From positions 125,981 to 171,871 of the forward strand of contig PAAV01000049.1 in NCBI GenBank assembly GCA_002699485.1: a stretch of DNA of 45,891 nt. The letters run 5' to 3'. The DNA comes from Chloroflexota bacterium (lineage in GTDB: Bacteria > Chloroflexota > Dehalococcoidia > Lucifugimonadales > UBA2962). The notes beneath the pieces are model-generated. The model was not told the DNA's origin, ran no database searches, and saw nothing but the letters and a program-made list of their open reading frames with translations. The number at the start of each line of letters is the position of its first letter. The first letter of the stretch is position 1. Positions 34,472-43,393 of the stretch are shown here, in pieces. Both the position numbers and the translations under genes were made by a program.

Positions 34472-34906
34472 TTACCTATCTCTTAATATCTGGGGGATAT
34501 TTAATTGTTTATGCGGTTCAATGTATACAAACATATATAAAAGCATTTGTGTCTCGTCAGCGGATAGAACATTCATAGCCATTGACCACATAGCCTTACT
34601 TTTATTATCAATAAATCCTCTTCTCTGAAGTGACTTCAGTCGGTTATCAACATACTCATCTAGGCTCTGTTCAAACCATACGGGGTACAAGTCCTTCCAT
34701 GTGGTATGTCTGGGGTCAAAGCTATTTGATAATGTCTCCCTAACACCTTGGATTATTTCAGCTCTGGTCTTATCTCTGAATCCTTTAATTTGATAGGTCG
34801 TCCCATTCTTATCTAGTGTCCAACATAGAAGTATGGCTGCATCAACAATAGATGCGGGGATGCCTGTGTGCTTCTTATGGGTGCCTTTAGTTACCTTGCT
34901 CTTAAT
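34472..34906 (-). CDS. Orphan ORF without a canonical start codon (possible remnant gene)
   Basis: A 144-codon frame that starts inside the ilvD stop region and ends TAA at 34472. It encodes a soluble, protein-like sequence with segments such as [19 protein letters not shown], then [31 protein letters not shown] and [16 protein letters not shown]. The first normal start (TTG at 34690) would lose half of it. ATT at 34906 lies nine nt after AAGGGAG, an excellent ribosome-binding sequence, and CTG at 34915 is another option. It may be a gene with a rare start, or the 3' remnant of a longer gene. The family is not recognised. Confidence 0.45.
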   Translation of the reverse strand: MKSKVTKGTHKKHTGIPASIVDAAILLCWTLDKNGTTYQIKGFRDKTRAEIIQGVRETLSNSFDPRHTTWKDLYPVWFEQSLDEYVDNRLKSLQRRGFIDNKSKAMWSMAMNVLSADETQMLLYMFVYIEPHKQLNIPQILRDR

Positions 34907-36578
34907 GAGTGACAGCTCCCTTAGACGCCGTCCCTACCAACTTAGCGTATTTCCCTAATACTCCCCTTGTATAATTAGGTTCAATAGGACTCCAATTATT
35001 CTTCCTCTTCATCAACTCTGCCTCATTCACATCAACGGATAAATCTCTCGCGTCAACATCCAAATTAATGACATCTCCATTTTGCACAAGAGCGATTGGT
35101 CCGCCTACCATCGCTTCTGGCGCGATATGCCCAATCATTGGTCCTCTTGTTGCTCCAGAAAAACGACCGTCAGTCAATAGTAGGGTGGATTCTCCTAACC
35201 CAGCACCCATGATCGCTCCAGTAAGAGCGAGCATCTCTTGCATTCCAGGACCACCTTTAGGGCCTTCGTAACGAACTACCACTACATCCCCATCAGAGAT
35301 TCTCCCTTTAGTTACAGCTTCAAAAGCTGCTCTTTCAGAGTCAAATACTTTTGCTGGGCCGCTATGAGTGCGATTCTTTGTTCCTGAAACCTTTAAAACA
35401 GCTCCTTCGGGAGCTAAATTACCTTTTAATATTACAAGTCCACCAGTCGGACTGCGTGGGTCGCTTATTGGATATATCACTTTACTATCAGCAGAAGTTT
35501 TAAATTCAGACAGGTTCTCAGCTAAAGTTTTTCCAGTACAAGTTAGAGCATCTCCGTGTAAAAGACCGCCTTTAAGCAATTCGTTCATTAAGGCAGGTAC
35601 TCCACCTGATTTATCCATATCTGGCATAACATATCTGCCGCCTGGTCTCAAATCTGTAAGATAAGGTGTTTTACGACTAAGTCTGTCAAAATCATCGATC
35701 TCTAAATCAACATTAGCTTCATTTGCGATCGCAAGAAGGTGTAAAACAGCGTTGGTAGATCCTCCCATAGATAGAACAACGGTTATTGCATTTTCGAAGG
35801 ATTCTTTGGTCATAATATCTCGGGGCTTTATATCATTTTCTAGTAATTGATATAAAACTGCCCCTGCTTTTTCAGCGAACTCTAGATTTCTTGAATCTAC
35901 AGCTGGAATCGAGGCAGTACCTGGCAGGCACATACCTAATGCCTCTATAGCTGAGGCCATCGTGTTCGCGGTAAACATACCGGAGCAAGCTCCTTCTCCT
36001 GGACAAGCAACTCGTTCCATTGCAATTAATTCTTCTAAACTTAAATCGCCTTGTGAGTATGATCCTACAGCTTCAAACATATCTTGAACATTTATATCTT
36101 TACCTTTGTAATTCCCAGCTAATATTGCGCCCCCGTAAACAAATATTGATGGAACGTTCAGCCTAGCCATTGACATTAGTGCACCAGGCATATTTTTGTC
36201 GCACGCTGCTACAACTAACAAACCATCCATGCTTTCCCCAAAAACAACTGTTTCGATAGAATCTGCGATAACTTCCCTGCTTACTAAAGAAGCTTTCATT
36301 CCTTCCGTGCCCATCGATATTCCGTCACTGATAGTAATTGTTCCAAAACCAAAAGGTACAAGATTTGCATCCTTTACTCCAGCCTTTGCAGCTTTTGCAA
36401 TACGGTCTAAATGCATATTGCATGGAGTGACATCACTAGCTAAATTGGCGATTGCAACAAACGGTTTCTCAAAGTCCTCATCTTCCAATCCGGAAGCTCT
36501 TAGCATAGCTCTAGCAGCAGCCCTATCAGGGCCATCAACTTGAACAGAACTATGTTTTCTGAGGTTTAATTTAGACAT
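34902..36578 (-). CDS. ilvD: Dihydroxy-acid dehydratase IlvD
   Basis: An iron-sulfur dehydratase of branched-chain amino acid synthesis that converts 2,3-dihydroxy-isovalerate or -methylvalerate to the 2-oxoacid. The cluster cysteines are seen in [16 protein letters not shown] and [16 protein letters not shown]. The C-terminal lid [12 protein letters not shown] and [12 protein letters not shown] is intact. ATG 36578 is chosen because GGAG lies 8 nt upstream and the family start is [11 protein letters not shown]; an in-frame ATG at 36599 would add seven residues. The 558-aa size is normal. No other ilv gene is nearby. Confidence 0.95.
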   Translation of the reverse strand: MSKLNLRKHSSVQVDGPDRAAARAMLRASGLEDEDFEKPFVAIANLASDVTPCNMHLDRIAKAAKAGVKDANLVPFGFGTITISDGISMGTEGMKASLVSREVIADSIETVVFGESMDGLLVVAACDKNMPGALMSMARLNVPSIFVYGGAILAGNYKGKDINVQDMFEAVGSYSQGDLSLEELIAMERVACPGEGACSGMFTANTMASAIEALGMCLPGTASIPAVDSRNLEFAEKAGAVLYQLLENDIKPRDIMTKESFENAITVVLSMGGSTNAVLHLLAIANEANVDLEIDDFDRLSRKTPYLTDLRPGGRYVMPDMDKSGGVPALMNELLKGGLLHGDALTCTGKTLAENLSEFKTSADSKVIYPISDPRSPTGGLVILKGNLAPEGAVLKVSGTKNRTHSGPAKVFDSERAAFEAVTKGRISDGDVVVVRYEGPKGGPGMQEMLALTGAIMGAGLGESTLLLTDGRFSGATRGPMIGHIAPEAMVGGPIALVQNGDVINLDVDARDLSVDVNEAELMKRKNNWSPIEPNYTRGVLGKYAKLVGTASKGAVTH

Positions 36579-36655
36579 TAGAAATTCTCCGTTTTTCAAA
36601 CTGTATTCATTAGTAATTTTGGATTTATCAGGCTAGAGGTAATTATAACTGTTAT

Positions 36656-37750
36656 CTATTTCATGTTATATGGCCATTTTAGTTTTTTCGATATTTTGAT
36701 TTGCAGAATTTCAAACAGAAAGAAAACTAATCCACCAAAAACTATGACACTAAGCAGAGTTATAGACCGATCTAAAATTGCTATTGAAGCCGCATCATTT
36801 TTCGGTAATGACAAAGCTAATAAACCGGTAACACCTGCTTCAACTGCCCCTATTCCCCCTGGGGTCGGAACTGTACTTAAAATTGCGTGACCTAAAGCGA
36901 CGACCAATACCATAGGAATTGATAACTCAAGGTTTAACGCTTTAATAATGAAAAAAAGGCGACCTGCCTCTAATAACCATCCTAAAGTACTTAGCAGGAT
37001 CAATATTGGCATTTGTTTTATATCTAAACTATCCAATGTGCCTTTATGAAACATACCATAAATAGCAAACAGCGGTTTTGGTAAGAGGCTTGCTAATTTC
37101 ATACCGAATAGGCGCATGAATATTAGAAAAGCACTCAATAAACCAGCCATTGCAGCAGCAGCATATATTAGATAATCGGATGCTTCATCGCCGATACTCG
37201 TAATAGATAAGATGGCCACTATCAGGATACCCAGTATCGTCGCCATATCTAGAACCCTTTCGGTCAAAAGTGTTCCCAAGCTCCATGAAAAGGTGCTTTT
37301 AAATCGACGTGAGAAACTCCATGCGCGATAGGCATCACCTAATCTAAGCCAAGCTATACCATTAATAAACCAACCGATTAAAATAAATTTAGCAAATTCT
37401 AATGTTGTTGGTAGATTCGCCTTCAATTGATCCGCTGGCATAGTTTTTGATGCATTTTGCGCTAATATTTTCCAGCGTAAACCGCGCACAAGAAAACTTA
37501 CGTAATAAAGACACAAACCGATCATATAGTCAATCGGGCTCATTTCCCTTATGTTTACAAACATTTCACCCCAATCAAGATCAAGGCCTATTGATATAGA
37601 GATTATTAATGCAGAGGTTATCGCTAAAAAGAAAATTGTTGGCAATGAAAAGACTCTTTGCCTTAACTTGTTGATTAAGTCTGTTCTACTTCCTACATCG
37701 TCAAACAAAGTATTGTAATTTTCGGTGAAATATTTCCAAGGAAATTTCAT
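36656..37750 (-). CDS. Flippase-like (lysylphosphatidylglycerol synthase TM/UPF0104 family) membrane protein
   Basis: A 364-aa polytopic protein with about eight membrane helices. It contains YVSFLVRGLRWKIL near 88-101 and the family hallmark TVPTPGGIGAVEAGVTGLL (near 300), followed by RSITLLSVIVFGGLVFFL, as in the AglD/LPG-synthase membrane domain. Members flip or couple to polyprenyl-linked sugars or phospholipids. It is located 5 nt after rsmG on the same strand. Substrate uncertain. Confidence 0.85.
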   Translation of the reverse strand: MKFPWKYFTENYNTLFDDVGSRTDLINKLRQRVFSLPTIFFLAITSALIISISIGLDLDWGEMFVNIREMSPIDYMIGLCLYYVSFLVRGLRWKILAQNASKTMPADQLKANLPTTLEFAKFILIGWFINGIAWLRLGDAYRAWSFSRRFKSTFSWSLGTLLTERVLDMATILGILIVAILSITSIGDEASDYLIYAAAAMAGLLSAFLIFMRLFGMKLASLLPKPLFAIYGMFHKGTLDSLDIKQMPILILLSTLGWLLEAGRLFFIIKALNLELSIPMVLVVALGHAILSTVPTPGGIGAVEAGVTGLLALSLPKNDAASIAILDRSITLLSVIVFGGLVFFLFEILQIKISKKLKWPYNMK

Positions 37751-37755
37751 ATTAT

Positions 37756-38484
37756 TTATTTGTTCAGCAAAGGTTGTTTTTTAGGTACGCCATCAGGCCT
37801 AGGGAACTTTAAAGGCGTTTCCATGGACTTAGTGAGTTTTACAAAAACTGTTTCATTTTTCGGAACATCGAGTTCATGTGTTATTGGAAAAAGTTCTGTT
37901 TTGCTCCCACCTAGTTTTTCAATTGCAGTTAATGACTCAGCAACTTCAATATTTGCTTTAGGACCCTTATGAAGTACGCATATTCCATTAATTTTACAAA
38001 ACGGTAAAGTTAATTCAGATAGCGTAGTCAATTTCGCTACTCCTCGAGCAACAACCAGGTCAAAACGTTCTCGATACAGTGTATTTTGTGCTGCTATTTC
38101 TGCTCTACAGGCGACGATGTTCAAGTTTTTTAGTTCGAGTTCGTTTTTAATATGTTCCAAGAAATGTACTTTTTTATTTGTTGCTTCTAATAGTGTTATA
38201 TAGCAGTCAGGAAAAACTATTTTTAAAACTAAACCAGGAAAACCGGCACCACTCCCGACATCTATTATTTTGAATGATTTATTATTACATATAGGCTCTA
38301 CCAGATGGACAGAAATAGAATCCAAGAAATGTTTAAATAAGATTTCATTAGGATCTTTTATTGCTGTTAGATTTATGTTTTTGTTCCATTCGATTAACAT
38401 TTTTCTGTAACTATAAAGTTGATCTATTTGAGTGGGGCTCAAATAGATCCCAATGAGTTTTAGATAGTTAGTTAAAATATTCAT
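37756..38484 (-). CDS. rsmG: 16S rRNA (guanine527-N7)-methyltransferase RsmG (GidB)
   Basis: A 242-aa SAM methyltransferase acting on G527 of 16S rRNA. NLTAIKDPNEILFKHFLDS (35-53) and the SAM motif IDVGSGAGFPGLVLKIV match the family, followed by EATNKKVHFLEHIKNELEL. Loss of RsmG is known to cause low-level streptomycin resistance in other bacteria. The C-terminal extension EFPRPDGVPKKQPLL-like tail is normal for GidB. It precedes the flippase-like gene with a 5-nt gap. Confidence 0.95.
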   Translation of the reverse strand: MNILTNYLKLIGIYLSPTQIDQLYSYRKMLIEWNKNINLTAIKDPNEILFKHFLDSISVHLVEPICNNKSFKIIDVGSGAGFPGLVLKIVFPDCYITLLEATNKKVHFLEHIKNELELKNLNIVACRAEIAAQNTLYRERFDLVVARGVAKLTTLSELTLPFCKINGICVLHKGPKANIEVAESLTAIEKLGGSKTELFPITHELDVPKNETVFVKLTKSMETPLKFPRPDGVPKKQPLLNK

Positions 38485-38596
38485 ATTAGTATCAACAATA
38501 AATTAATATATCAGGAACGTATAAATTTTTAGTTAAGTTGTTAGTTAATGAAAAATGTATTTCAACTATGACTCGGATCTTTGAGCAGAGGCAAAA

Positions 38597-39418
38597 TTGA
38601 GAATGAAATCGATCAAAGTAACAAAGATATTAAGTATAGCTGGGTCGGATTCTGGTGCCGGCGCTGGTGTGCAGGCAGACATGAAAACGTTTGCAGCGCT
38701 TGGCGCATATGGCACTTCTGTAATTACAGCTGTCACAGCGCAGAATACTCTTGGTGTTACTGATCTACATCCTGTTCCGGCTTCTAACATATCAAAACAG
38801 ATAGATGCTGTATTGAGTGATATTGGAACTGATGGAATAAAAACAGGTATGTTAGCTAATCAGGAAGTCATTGATGCTGTGGTTGAAACTTTGAGTAAAT
38901 ATGATGTGCCAAAATTAGTTGTTGATCCAGTAATGATATCGACCACAGGAGCAAGGTTAATTACAGAGAAAGCAGTCGACACCTTGAGGAGCAAACTGCT
39001 GCCAATTGCAGACGTGATTACTCCAAATGTTTCGGAAGCGGAAGCTTTAATTGGAAATAGAATAGAAACTATGGATCAGTTGCGACATTCAGCCAAATCA
39101 ATTATGAAATTGGGGTCAAAAGCAGTGGTGATCACCGGAGGTTTTGAGTCGGGCCCTGCTACTGATTTAGTATATGATGGCACTGAATATAAAGCTTTTA
39201 CTGGGTCTAGAATAAATACTAATAGCACACATGGTACGGGATGTACTTTCGCAGCTGCTTTAGCTGTATCATTATCAGAAGGGATTGATTTGTTTGAAGC
39301 AGTGAGTCGTGCGAAACGTTTTGTTCAGCTATCCATTAGAAATGCATACTTAATTGGTTCAGGTAAAGGGCCGGTTAATCATTTTCATAATTTAATCGAC
39401 TATAATAATCGCACTTAA
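38597..39418 (+). CDS. thiD: Hydroxymethylpyrimidine (phosphate) kinase ThiD
   Basis: A 273-aa ribokinase-fold kinase of thiamine synthesis that phosphorylates HMP and HMP-P. Hallmarks: LSIAGSDSGAGAGVQADMKTF (near 13-33), DPVMISTTGARL near 115-126, and the anion-hole region THGTGCTFAAALA near 213-225. A GAGG site precedes the TTG at 38597 by 5 nt, and ATG 38603 is also possible. No thi-box (TPP riboswitch) was recognised upstream, and no other thi gene is in the window. Confidence 0.94.
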   Translation: MRMKSIKVTKILSIAGSDSGAGAGVQADMKTFAALGAYGTSVITAVTAQNTLGVTDLHPVPASNISKQIDAVLSDIGTDGIKTGMLANQEVIDAVVETLSKYDVPKLVVDPVMISTTGARLITEKAVDTLRSKLLPIADVITPNVSEAEALIGNRIETMDQLRHSAKSIMKLGSKAVVITGGFESGPATDLVYDGTEYKAFTGSRINTNSTHGTGCTFAAALAVSLSEGIDLFEAVSRAKRFVQLSIRNAYLIGSGKGPVNHFHNLIDYNNRT

Positions 39419-39525
39419 ATTTGCGTTGATTAACATAAAGCTGGCAACTATAATTTCTGTTTTAGAATTGAAGCAGATATATAATGAACAACTAGTTATA
39501 ACAGGTAATAAACTCGGAGAAAATA

Positions 39526-39768
39526 ATGGACAAGTCTAATAAAACTCAAATTAACCTCACCAAAAGAAATTTTTTAAAGCAAATACCGATTTTCTTTTTG
39601 GGAGGCATTGCGGTATCTACACTTGGACAAAATATATTTAGTTCATTGTTTAACAAAAATGAGCAAGAGCTTAGTTTCAATGACGAGTTTTTCACTGCGC
39701 GAGATCATAAGAGGTATGGATCGTGCGGGTGTGCAAACTGTATGTATGAAAAAAATAAAGTGATCTAA
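39526..39768 (+). CDS. Small Cys-rich protein with KR-type Tat-like signal
   Basis: An 80-aa protein. Residues 12-18 (TKRNFLK) resemble a twin-arginine motif with Lys in the first position, followed by a hydrophobic helix (about 19-33: QIPIFFLGGIAVSTL). The C-terminus has SCGCANC (Cys67, Cys69, Cys72) ending EKNKVI, which could hold a metal. The ATG is preceded by AGGAG-like GGAGAAAATA. It lies 24 nt before bioY and may be cotranscribed. The family is not recognised. A Tat system (tatA, tatC) is encoded in this window. Confidence 0.7.
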   Translation: MDKSNKTQINLTKRNFLKQIPIFFLGGIAVSTLGQNIFSSLFNKNEQELSFNDEFFTARDHKRYGSCGCANCMYEKNKVI

Positions 39769-39792
39769 CAATACTTTCAGGAGATAAATGTT

Positions 39793-40437
39793 ATGCAGAT
39801 GGTAACTAAATCAGGAAGCTGGGTTGTTGATTCGAAGCCATGGGTATGGCTTTCGAAGCCGGGCCCTTCACTGTTTGAAGCCTTGTTTCCGGCTGCTAAT
39901 TCTATACACAAGTTAATTACAGCATTAGCGATAGTGGGTATTTTAACGGGCCTAGCTAGGGCCAGTTTTTATTTACCAGACAACCCTGTGCCAATAACAT
40001 TGCAAGGATTCGGTGTTTTAATCGCTGGTGGAGTATTGGGGTGGCGTTGGGGTCTAGTTTCAATATTGGTTTATTACTTTTTAGGAATGTCCGGTGTTCC
40101 CGTTTTCAAAGATGGAAGTGGAGGATGGGCTTACACCAGTGCAGGTGTTACAGGGGGATATTTGATTGGCTTTATTGCCTCAACCTGGCTGGTTGGTTAT
40201 CTTTCTCAAAGAGGATGGAATCGAAGATCTTTATGGACTATGGTTTTGGGCATGTTGGTTGTTTATGTTCCTGGCCTTTTGTGGCTGCAATTTGGAGATT
40301 ACGGATGGCCAGCAGATGGAGAATTGTTTTCAGCTGGAATGTATCCATATATTCCGGGTGACTTAATTAAGGCAATGCTTGCTGCGACAACCGTAGGTTT
40401 AGGCTGGAGAATAGTAGACAAAAGAAATAATACTTAG
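39793..40437 (+). CDS. bioY: Biotin transporter BioY (ECF S component)
   Basis: A 214-aa S component that binds biotin for an energy-coupling-factor transporter. The core matches BioY: NPVPITLQGFGVLIAGGVLGWRWG (about 66-89), FLGMSGVPVFKDGSGGW, and the later TGGYLIGFIA. About six membrane helices are present. The N-terminus is 35 residues longer than usual and begins SKPGPSLFEALFPA. AGGAGA precedes the ATG 39793. No ECF A or T subunits are adjacent. It converges on the DUF3830 gene with a short overlap. Confidence 0.9.
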   Translation: MQMVTKSGSWVVDSKPWVWLSKPGPSLFEALFPAANSIHKLITALAIVGILTGLARASFYLPDNPVPITLQGFGVLIAGGVLGWRWGLVSILVYYFLGMSGVPVFKDGSGGWAYTSAGVTGGYLIGFIASTWLVGYLSQRGWNRRSLWTMVLGMLVVYVPGLLWLQFGDYGWPADGELFSAGMYPYIPGDLIKAMLAATTVGLGWRIVDKRNNT

Positions 40438-41318
40438 CTCGGATCTTCTATGTTCAGAAGATTTAGATTACTGTCCATGTCGTTCCAAGGAATCATGGCA
40501 TCTATCCAACTTCCTAATCGATTTAAATAAACATTTAAGCAGTGAAGAAGGGTTATTAAATCCTCTTTTGAGTCCACTTGCTTAACTGCAGATAAACATT
40601 CTTCAATTAAAGATGTAGCTTCTGGAAAACCCCATTTTCCTAACCGTTCTTGTGTTCGTTTCAAATATCCAAGCGCAACCTTTTTGGCGGGATCTAATTC
40701 TAGTTCGCTCGCTAAACTACTCGCAACATGCAAGTTTTCTGTTCCCCAGAAAAGATCAAAGTTCGAATATACAACACAAGGAAAGTTCCCCATTGGTGGT
40801 CGTTTATGAGTTCGCATAAAAGTCACGTCATTCGGCTCGATTTCCCAAATTTGATCAATAGATGCAATGACTTTATTTATTGTTGAGTTTGTATGATGAA
40901 CTTTAGATGTTGATGTGGAATCACTAGTGTCTGACATAGTTATGGTTAATGGCATTGACCCTGCATCTAGAATCTTTTTTCCTGCGGTGATGGATTTCTC
41001 TAAGTCTTCGGGTAATACCTTTGCAAATAGGTTAATAAATCCAAATGGCATTATTTCACCATAAAACAGACAAAGTGTTTGGCTTCTAGGGTAATAACCA
41101 ATATCTCCAGGCTCAACAGAAGGCACTTCATTTTCTCCTGGAGGCACATAGAAAGAAAGCATTCCAATTGTTTCATCGCCCGCAAATTTTGCATTGACTG
41201 CAAATGTTTTTGTTGGCATAGCGGTCTCAAACGCTTTACATGTTATTGGAGCATCATCGGTTAGCAAACGGGCACGTATTTTTTCGCCACCCATTTCCAT
41301 TTCAAATATTTTATCCAT
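40434..41318 (-). CDS. DUF3830-type cyclophilin-fold protein with extra C-terminal domain
   Basis: A 294-aa protein. Residues 1-110 resemble the cyclophilin-like DUF3830 fold (GGEKIRARLLTDDAPITCKAF, then GDIGYYPRSQTLCLFYGE). Residues 150-290 form a helical domain of unknown type (ASELELDPAKKVALGYLKR, SLIEECLSAVKQ, YLNRLGSWIDAMIPW). The usual DUF3830 protein is about 150 aa, so the second half is a fusion or extension. It is last in the cluster of glutamate-synthase-like genes, 60 nt downstream. Function unknown. Confidence 0.8.
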   Translation of the reverse strand: MDKIFEMEMGGEKIRARLLTDDAPITCKAFETAMPTKTFAVNAKFAGDETIGMLSFYVPPGENEVPSVEPGDIGYYPRSQTLCLFYGEIMPFGFINLFAKVLPEDLEKSITAGKKILDAGSMPLTITMSDTSDSTSTSKVHHTNSTINKVIASIDQIWEIEPNDVTFMRTHKRPPMGNFPCVVYSNFDLFWGTENLHVASSLASELELDPAKKVALGYLKRTQERLGKWGFPEATSLIEECLSAVKQVDSKEDLITLLHCLNVYLNRLGSWIDAMIPWNDMDSNLNLLNIEDPS

Positions 41319-41378
41319 TTAAGACAAACCTCTTAATTCATAAATTATATTAATGATTTTTTGTAACACGGTTGGCAA

Positions 41379-42701
41379 TTAATAGATCTTATTATTGCCA
41401 ATTAATGGAACTCCAGTCATTGCCGAAGCATCTATCGTTAAAGCCCTCAAATCTTCTGGTTCCAAATTATGTATGTCACGCTTGCCGCAGGCCCTAGATA
41501 TTAATTGAACCTCTAGCGTCAAAGCGTTGAGATAATTCGCCACTCTTTCCGCAGCTGCATCTAAATCTAGTCTCGACTCTAGTTCAGGATCTTGAGTTGT
41601 GATACCTACTGGGCACATTCCTGTATGACAGTGGTGACAAGCTCCTGGTCTTGTGCCTAGTCTCTCGTAATCTTCTACGTAAATTGACTTATTGCAATTT
41701 AAAGCTATTAGCGCTGCAGTGCCTATCGCTACACCTTTTGCGCCTAAAGCAAGCGCTTTAGCTATATCTGCTCCACTGGTTATTCCACCAGATATGATCA
41801 AGTCAACTTCATCTTCTAATCCTAGTTCATGTAGTGCTCGAACAGCCTCAGCAGTAGCTGGCATTGTTGGGACACCTGTGTGATCTAATTGCAATTCTGG
41901 TGATGCACCTGTGCCTGCTTCCATACCATCTATGACAATTGCATCTGCACCTACTTTAGCAGCTAATTTGACATCGTCTGTAACTCGTCCCGCACCCAGT
42001 TTTATGAATATAGGTACTTTACCTTCGGTTACTTCGCGCAATTCCTCTATCTTAATCATCAAGTCATCTGAACCCATCCAGTCAGGATGTCTAACTGGGC
42101 TTCTTTGGTCAATTCCGGCTGGTAGTTCTCTCTGATCCGCTATCGTTTCCGAAACTTTAAGCCCCATCAACAATCCGCCAGTACCTGGCTTCGCTCCCTG
42201 CCCTATTACTATTTCAAGTGCGTCAGCCTGTTTTAAATGATCGGGATTAAAGCCATAACGACTCGGCAATACTTGATACATTAGCAAATCTGATGCAGCC
42301 CTTTCCTCAAGTAGCATGCCACCATCTCCCGTAACAGTCATTGTACCTATGCTACTAGCAGCTTTTCCAAGCGCTACTTTTGCTGTCTTAGACAGCGCAC
42401 CATAACTCATTCCAGTGATATAAACTGGCGTATCAAGCTGTAATGGTTCGCTTGCATTCCTAGCACCAATGGTTGTTTTAGTGCTGCAACTTTCTCTGTA
42501 ACCTTCCAATGGAACTCTGCTCAATCCAGATGTAACAAAGGTAAGGTCATCAAATGAGGGTAATTTTCTAAGCGTGCCATAACCTCTTAGTCGATATCGA
42601 CCTAATTCGCTTTTAGCTTGAATATCCTCGATTATTTCCGGTGAATAGAAAAAGCTTTCTCGAATTAGTGGACGAATTTTTTCTGAGTCCGATTCACTCA
42701 T
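41379..42701 (-). CDS. FMN-binding glutamate-synthase-like subunit (GltB2/GlxD/MgsC type)
   Basis: A 440-aa TIM-barrel enzyme matching the FMN domain of glutamate synthase. PVYITGMSYGALSKTAKVALGKAA, the substrate loop GQGAKPGTGG, and the iron-sulfur motif CHHCHTGMC (Cys355, Cys358, Cys363 from the start used) are seen. In split GlxBCD/MgsABC complexes this subunit reduces an imine to (N-methyl-)glutamate. The start is ATG 42701 because GGAGG lies 8 nt upstream and the ATG overlaps the preceding stop (ATGA); an ATG at 42716 would add five residues. No NADPH subunit is present. Confidence 0.92.
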   Translation of the reverse strand: MSESDSEKIRPLIRESFFYSPEIIEDIQAKSELGRYRLRGYGTLRKLPSFDDLTFVTSGLSRVPLEGYRESCSTKTTIGARNASEPLQLDTPVYITGMSYGALSKTAKVALGKAASSIGTMTVTGDGGMLLEERAASDLLMYQVLPSRYGFNPDHLKQADALEIVIGQGAKPGTGGLLMGLKVSETIADQRELPAGIDQRSPVRHPDWMGSDDLMIKIEELREVTEGKVPIFIKLGAGRVTDDVKLAAKVGADAIVIDGMEAGTGASPELQLDHTGVPTMPATAEAVRALHELGLEDEVDLIISGGITSGADIAKALALGAKGVAIGTAALIALNCNKSIYVEDYERLGTRPGACHHCHTGMCPVGITTQDPELESRLDLDAAAERVANYLNALTLEVQLISRACGKRDIHNLEPEDLRALTIDASAMTGVPLIGNNKIY

Positions 42702-43393
42702 AGAGCGACCCTCCATAATTTAAAGTCGCTCTTATCAAAATTATAGAGCTTCTTTCCCGAGACAATTTTTTTAAATTCAGGGTTTTCTGGTATCCCGGCA
42801 ATTTTATATTTTGATAACAAGTCACTGACTTTTAATTTATCATCGTCAGAGCTGTCAGTAATAATTGCATCATTGCCGAGATCATCCGCAGAACCTAGCA
42901 CAAACAGCGTTCCTTCATAAATAGAATCTGCAAATGCATCTCCGGTATCTCCACAAACCACCATCAAGCCTCTCTGCATTACAAATCCAGACATATAATC
43001 CACATTTTTACCAATCACAATAGTTCCGGCTTTTTGAGATATGCCTGTTCTTGGTCCAGAGCTTCCATGGACGATTAAGGTTCCGCCTCTCATTGCTGCC
43101 CCAGCGGCTGCACTGGAGTTTCCATGAACTACTACTGTTCCTGATTGCATGTCAGAGGCGACTGACCATCCTGCGTTACCGTTAATTTCGATTGTGCATT
43201 GTTTTAACATTCCGCCACAGTAATAACCCACGCTGCCTTGAAATACAACTTTGCCAGGTTGATCTAATCCGACACCCAGATTATGCCGTGAATTAGGGTT
43301 TGCAACATGTACCTCGCCATCTTTGTGCAAACCTTCTTTAATTGCTTGGTTTATCTCTTTTATAGACAGACCATTACAATCTATCGATGCCAT
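42698..43393 (-). CDS. GXGXG glutamate-synthase domain protein (GltB3/GlxC/MgsB type)
   Basis: A 231-aa right-handed beta-helix subunit with the GXGXG repeats of glutamate synthase, seen as GYYCGGMLKQCTIEINGNAGW, GNSSAAAGAAMRGGTLIVHG and GDTGDAFADSIYEGTLFVLG. It links the amidotransferase and FMN subunits and has no catalytic site of its own. It overlaps the amidotransferase stop by 13 nt and the FMN subunit start by 4 nt, so the three are translated as one unit. Confidence 0.93.
   Translation of the reverse strand: MASIDCNGLSIKEINQAIKEGLHKDGEVHVANPNSRHNLGVGLDQPGKVVFQGSVGYYCGGMLKQCTIEINGNAGWSVASDMQSGTVVVHGNSSAAAGAAMRGGTLIVHGSSGPRTGISQKAGTIVIGKNVDYMSGFVMQRGLMVVCGDTGDAFADSIYEGTLFVLGSADDLGNDAIITDSSDDDKLKVSDLLSKYKIAGIPENPEFKKIVSGKKLYNFDKSDFKLWRVAL

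Noticed and set aside
34276-34578. 100-codon plus-strand frame between the DUF3054 gene and ilvD
   Set aside because: It overlaps DUF3054 antisense, has no ribosome-binding site or family pattern, and is probably noise in AT-rich DNA.
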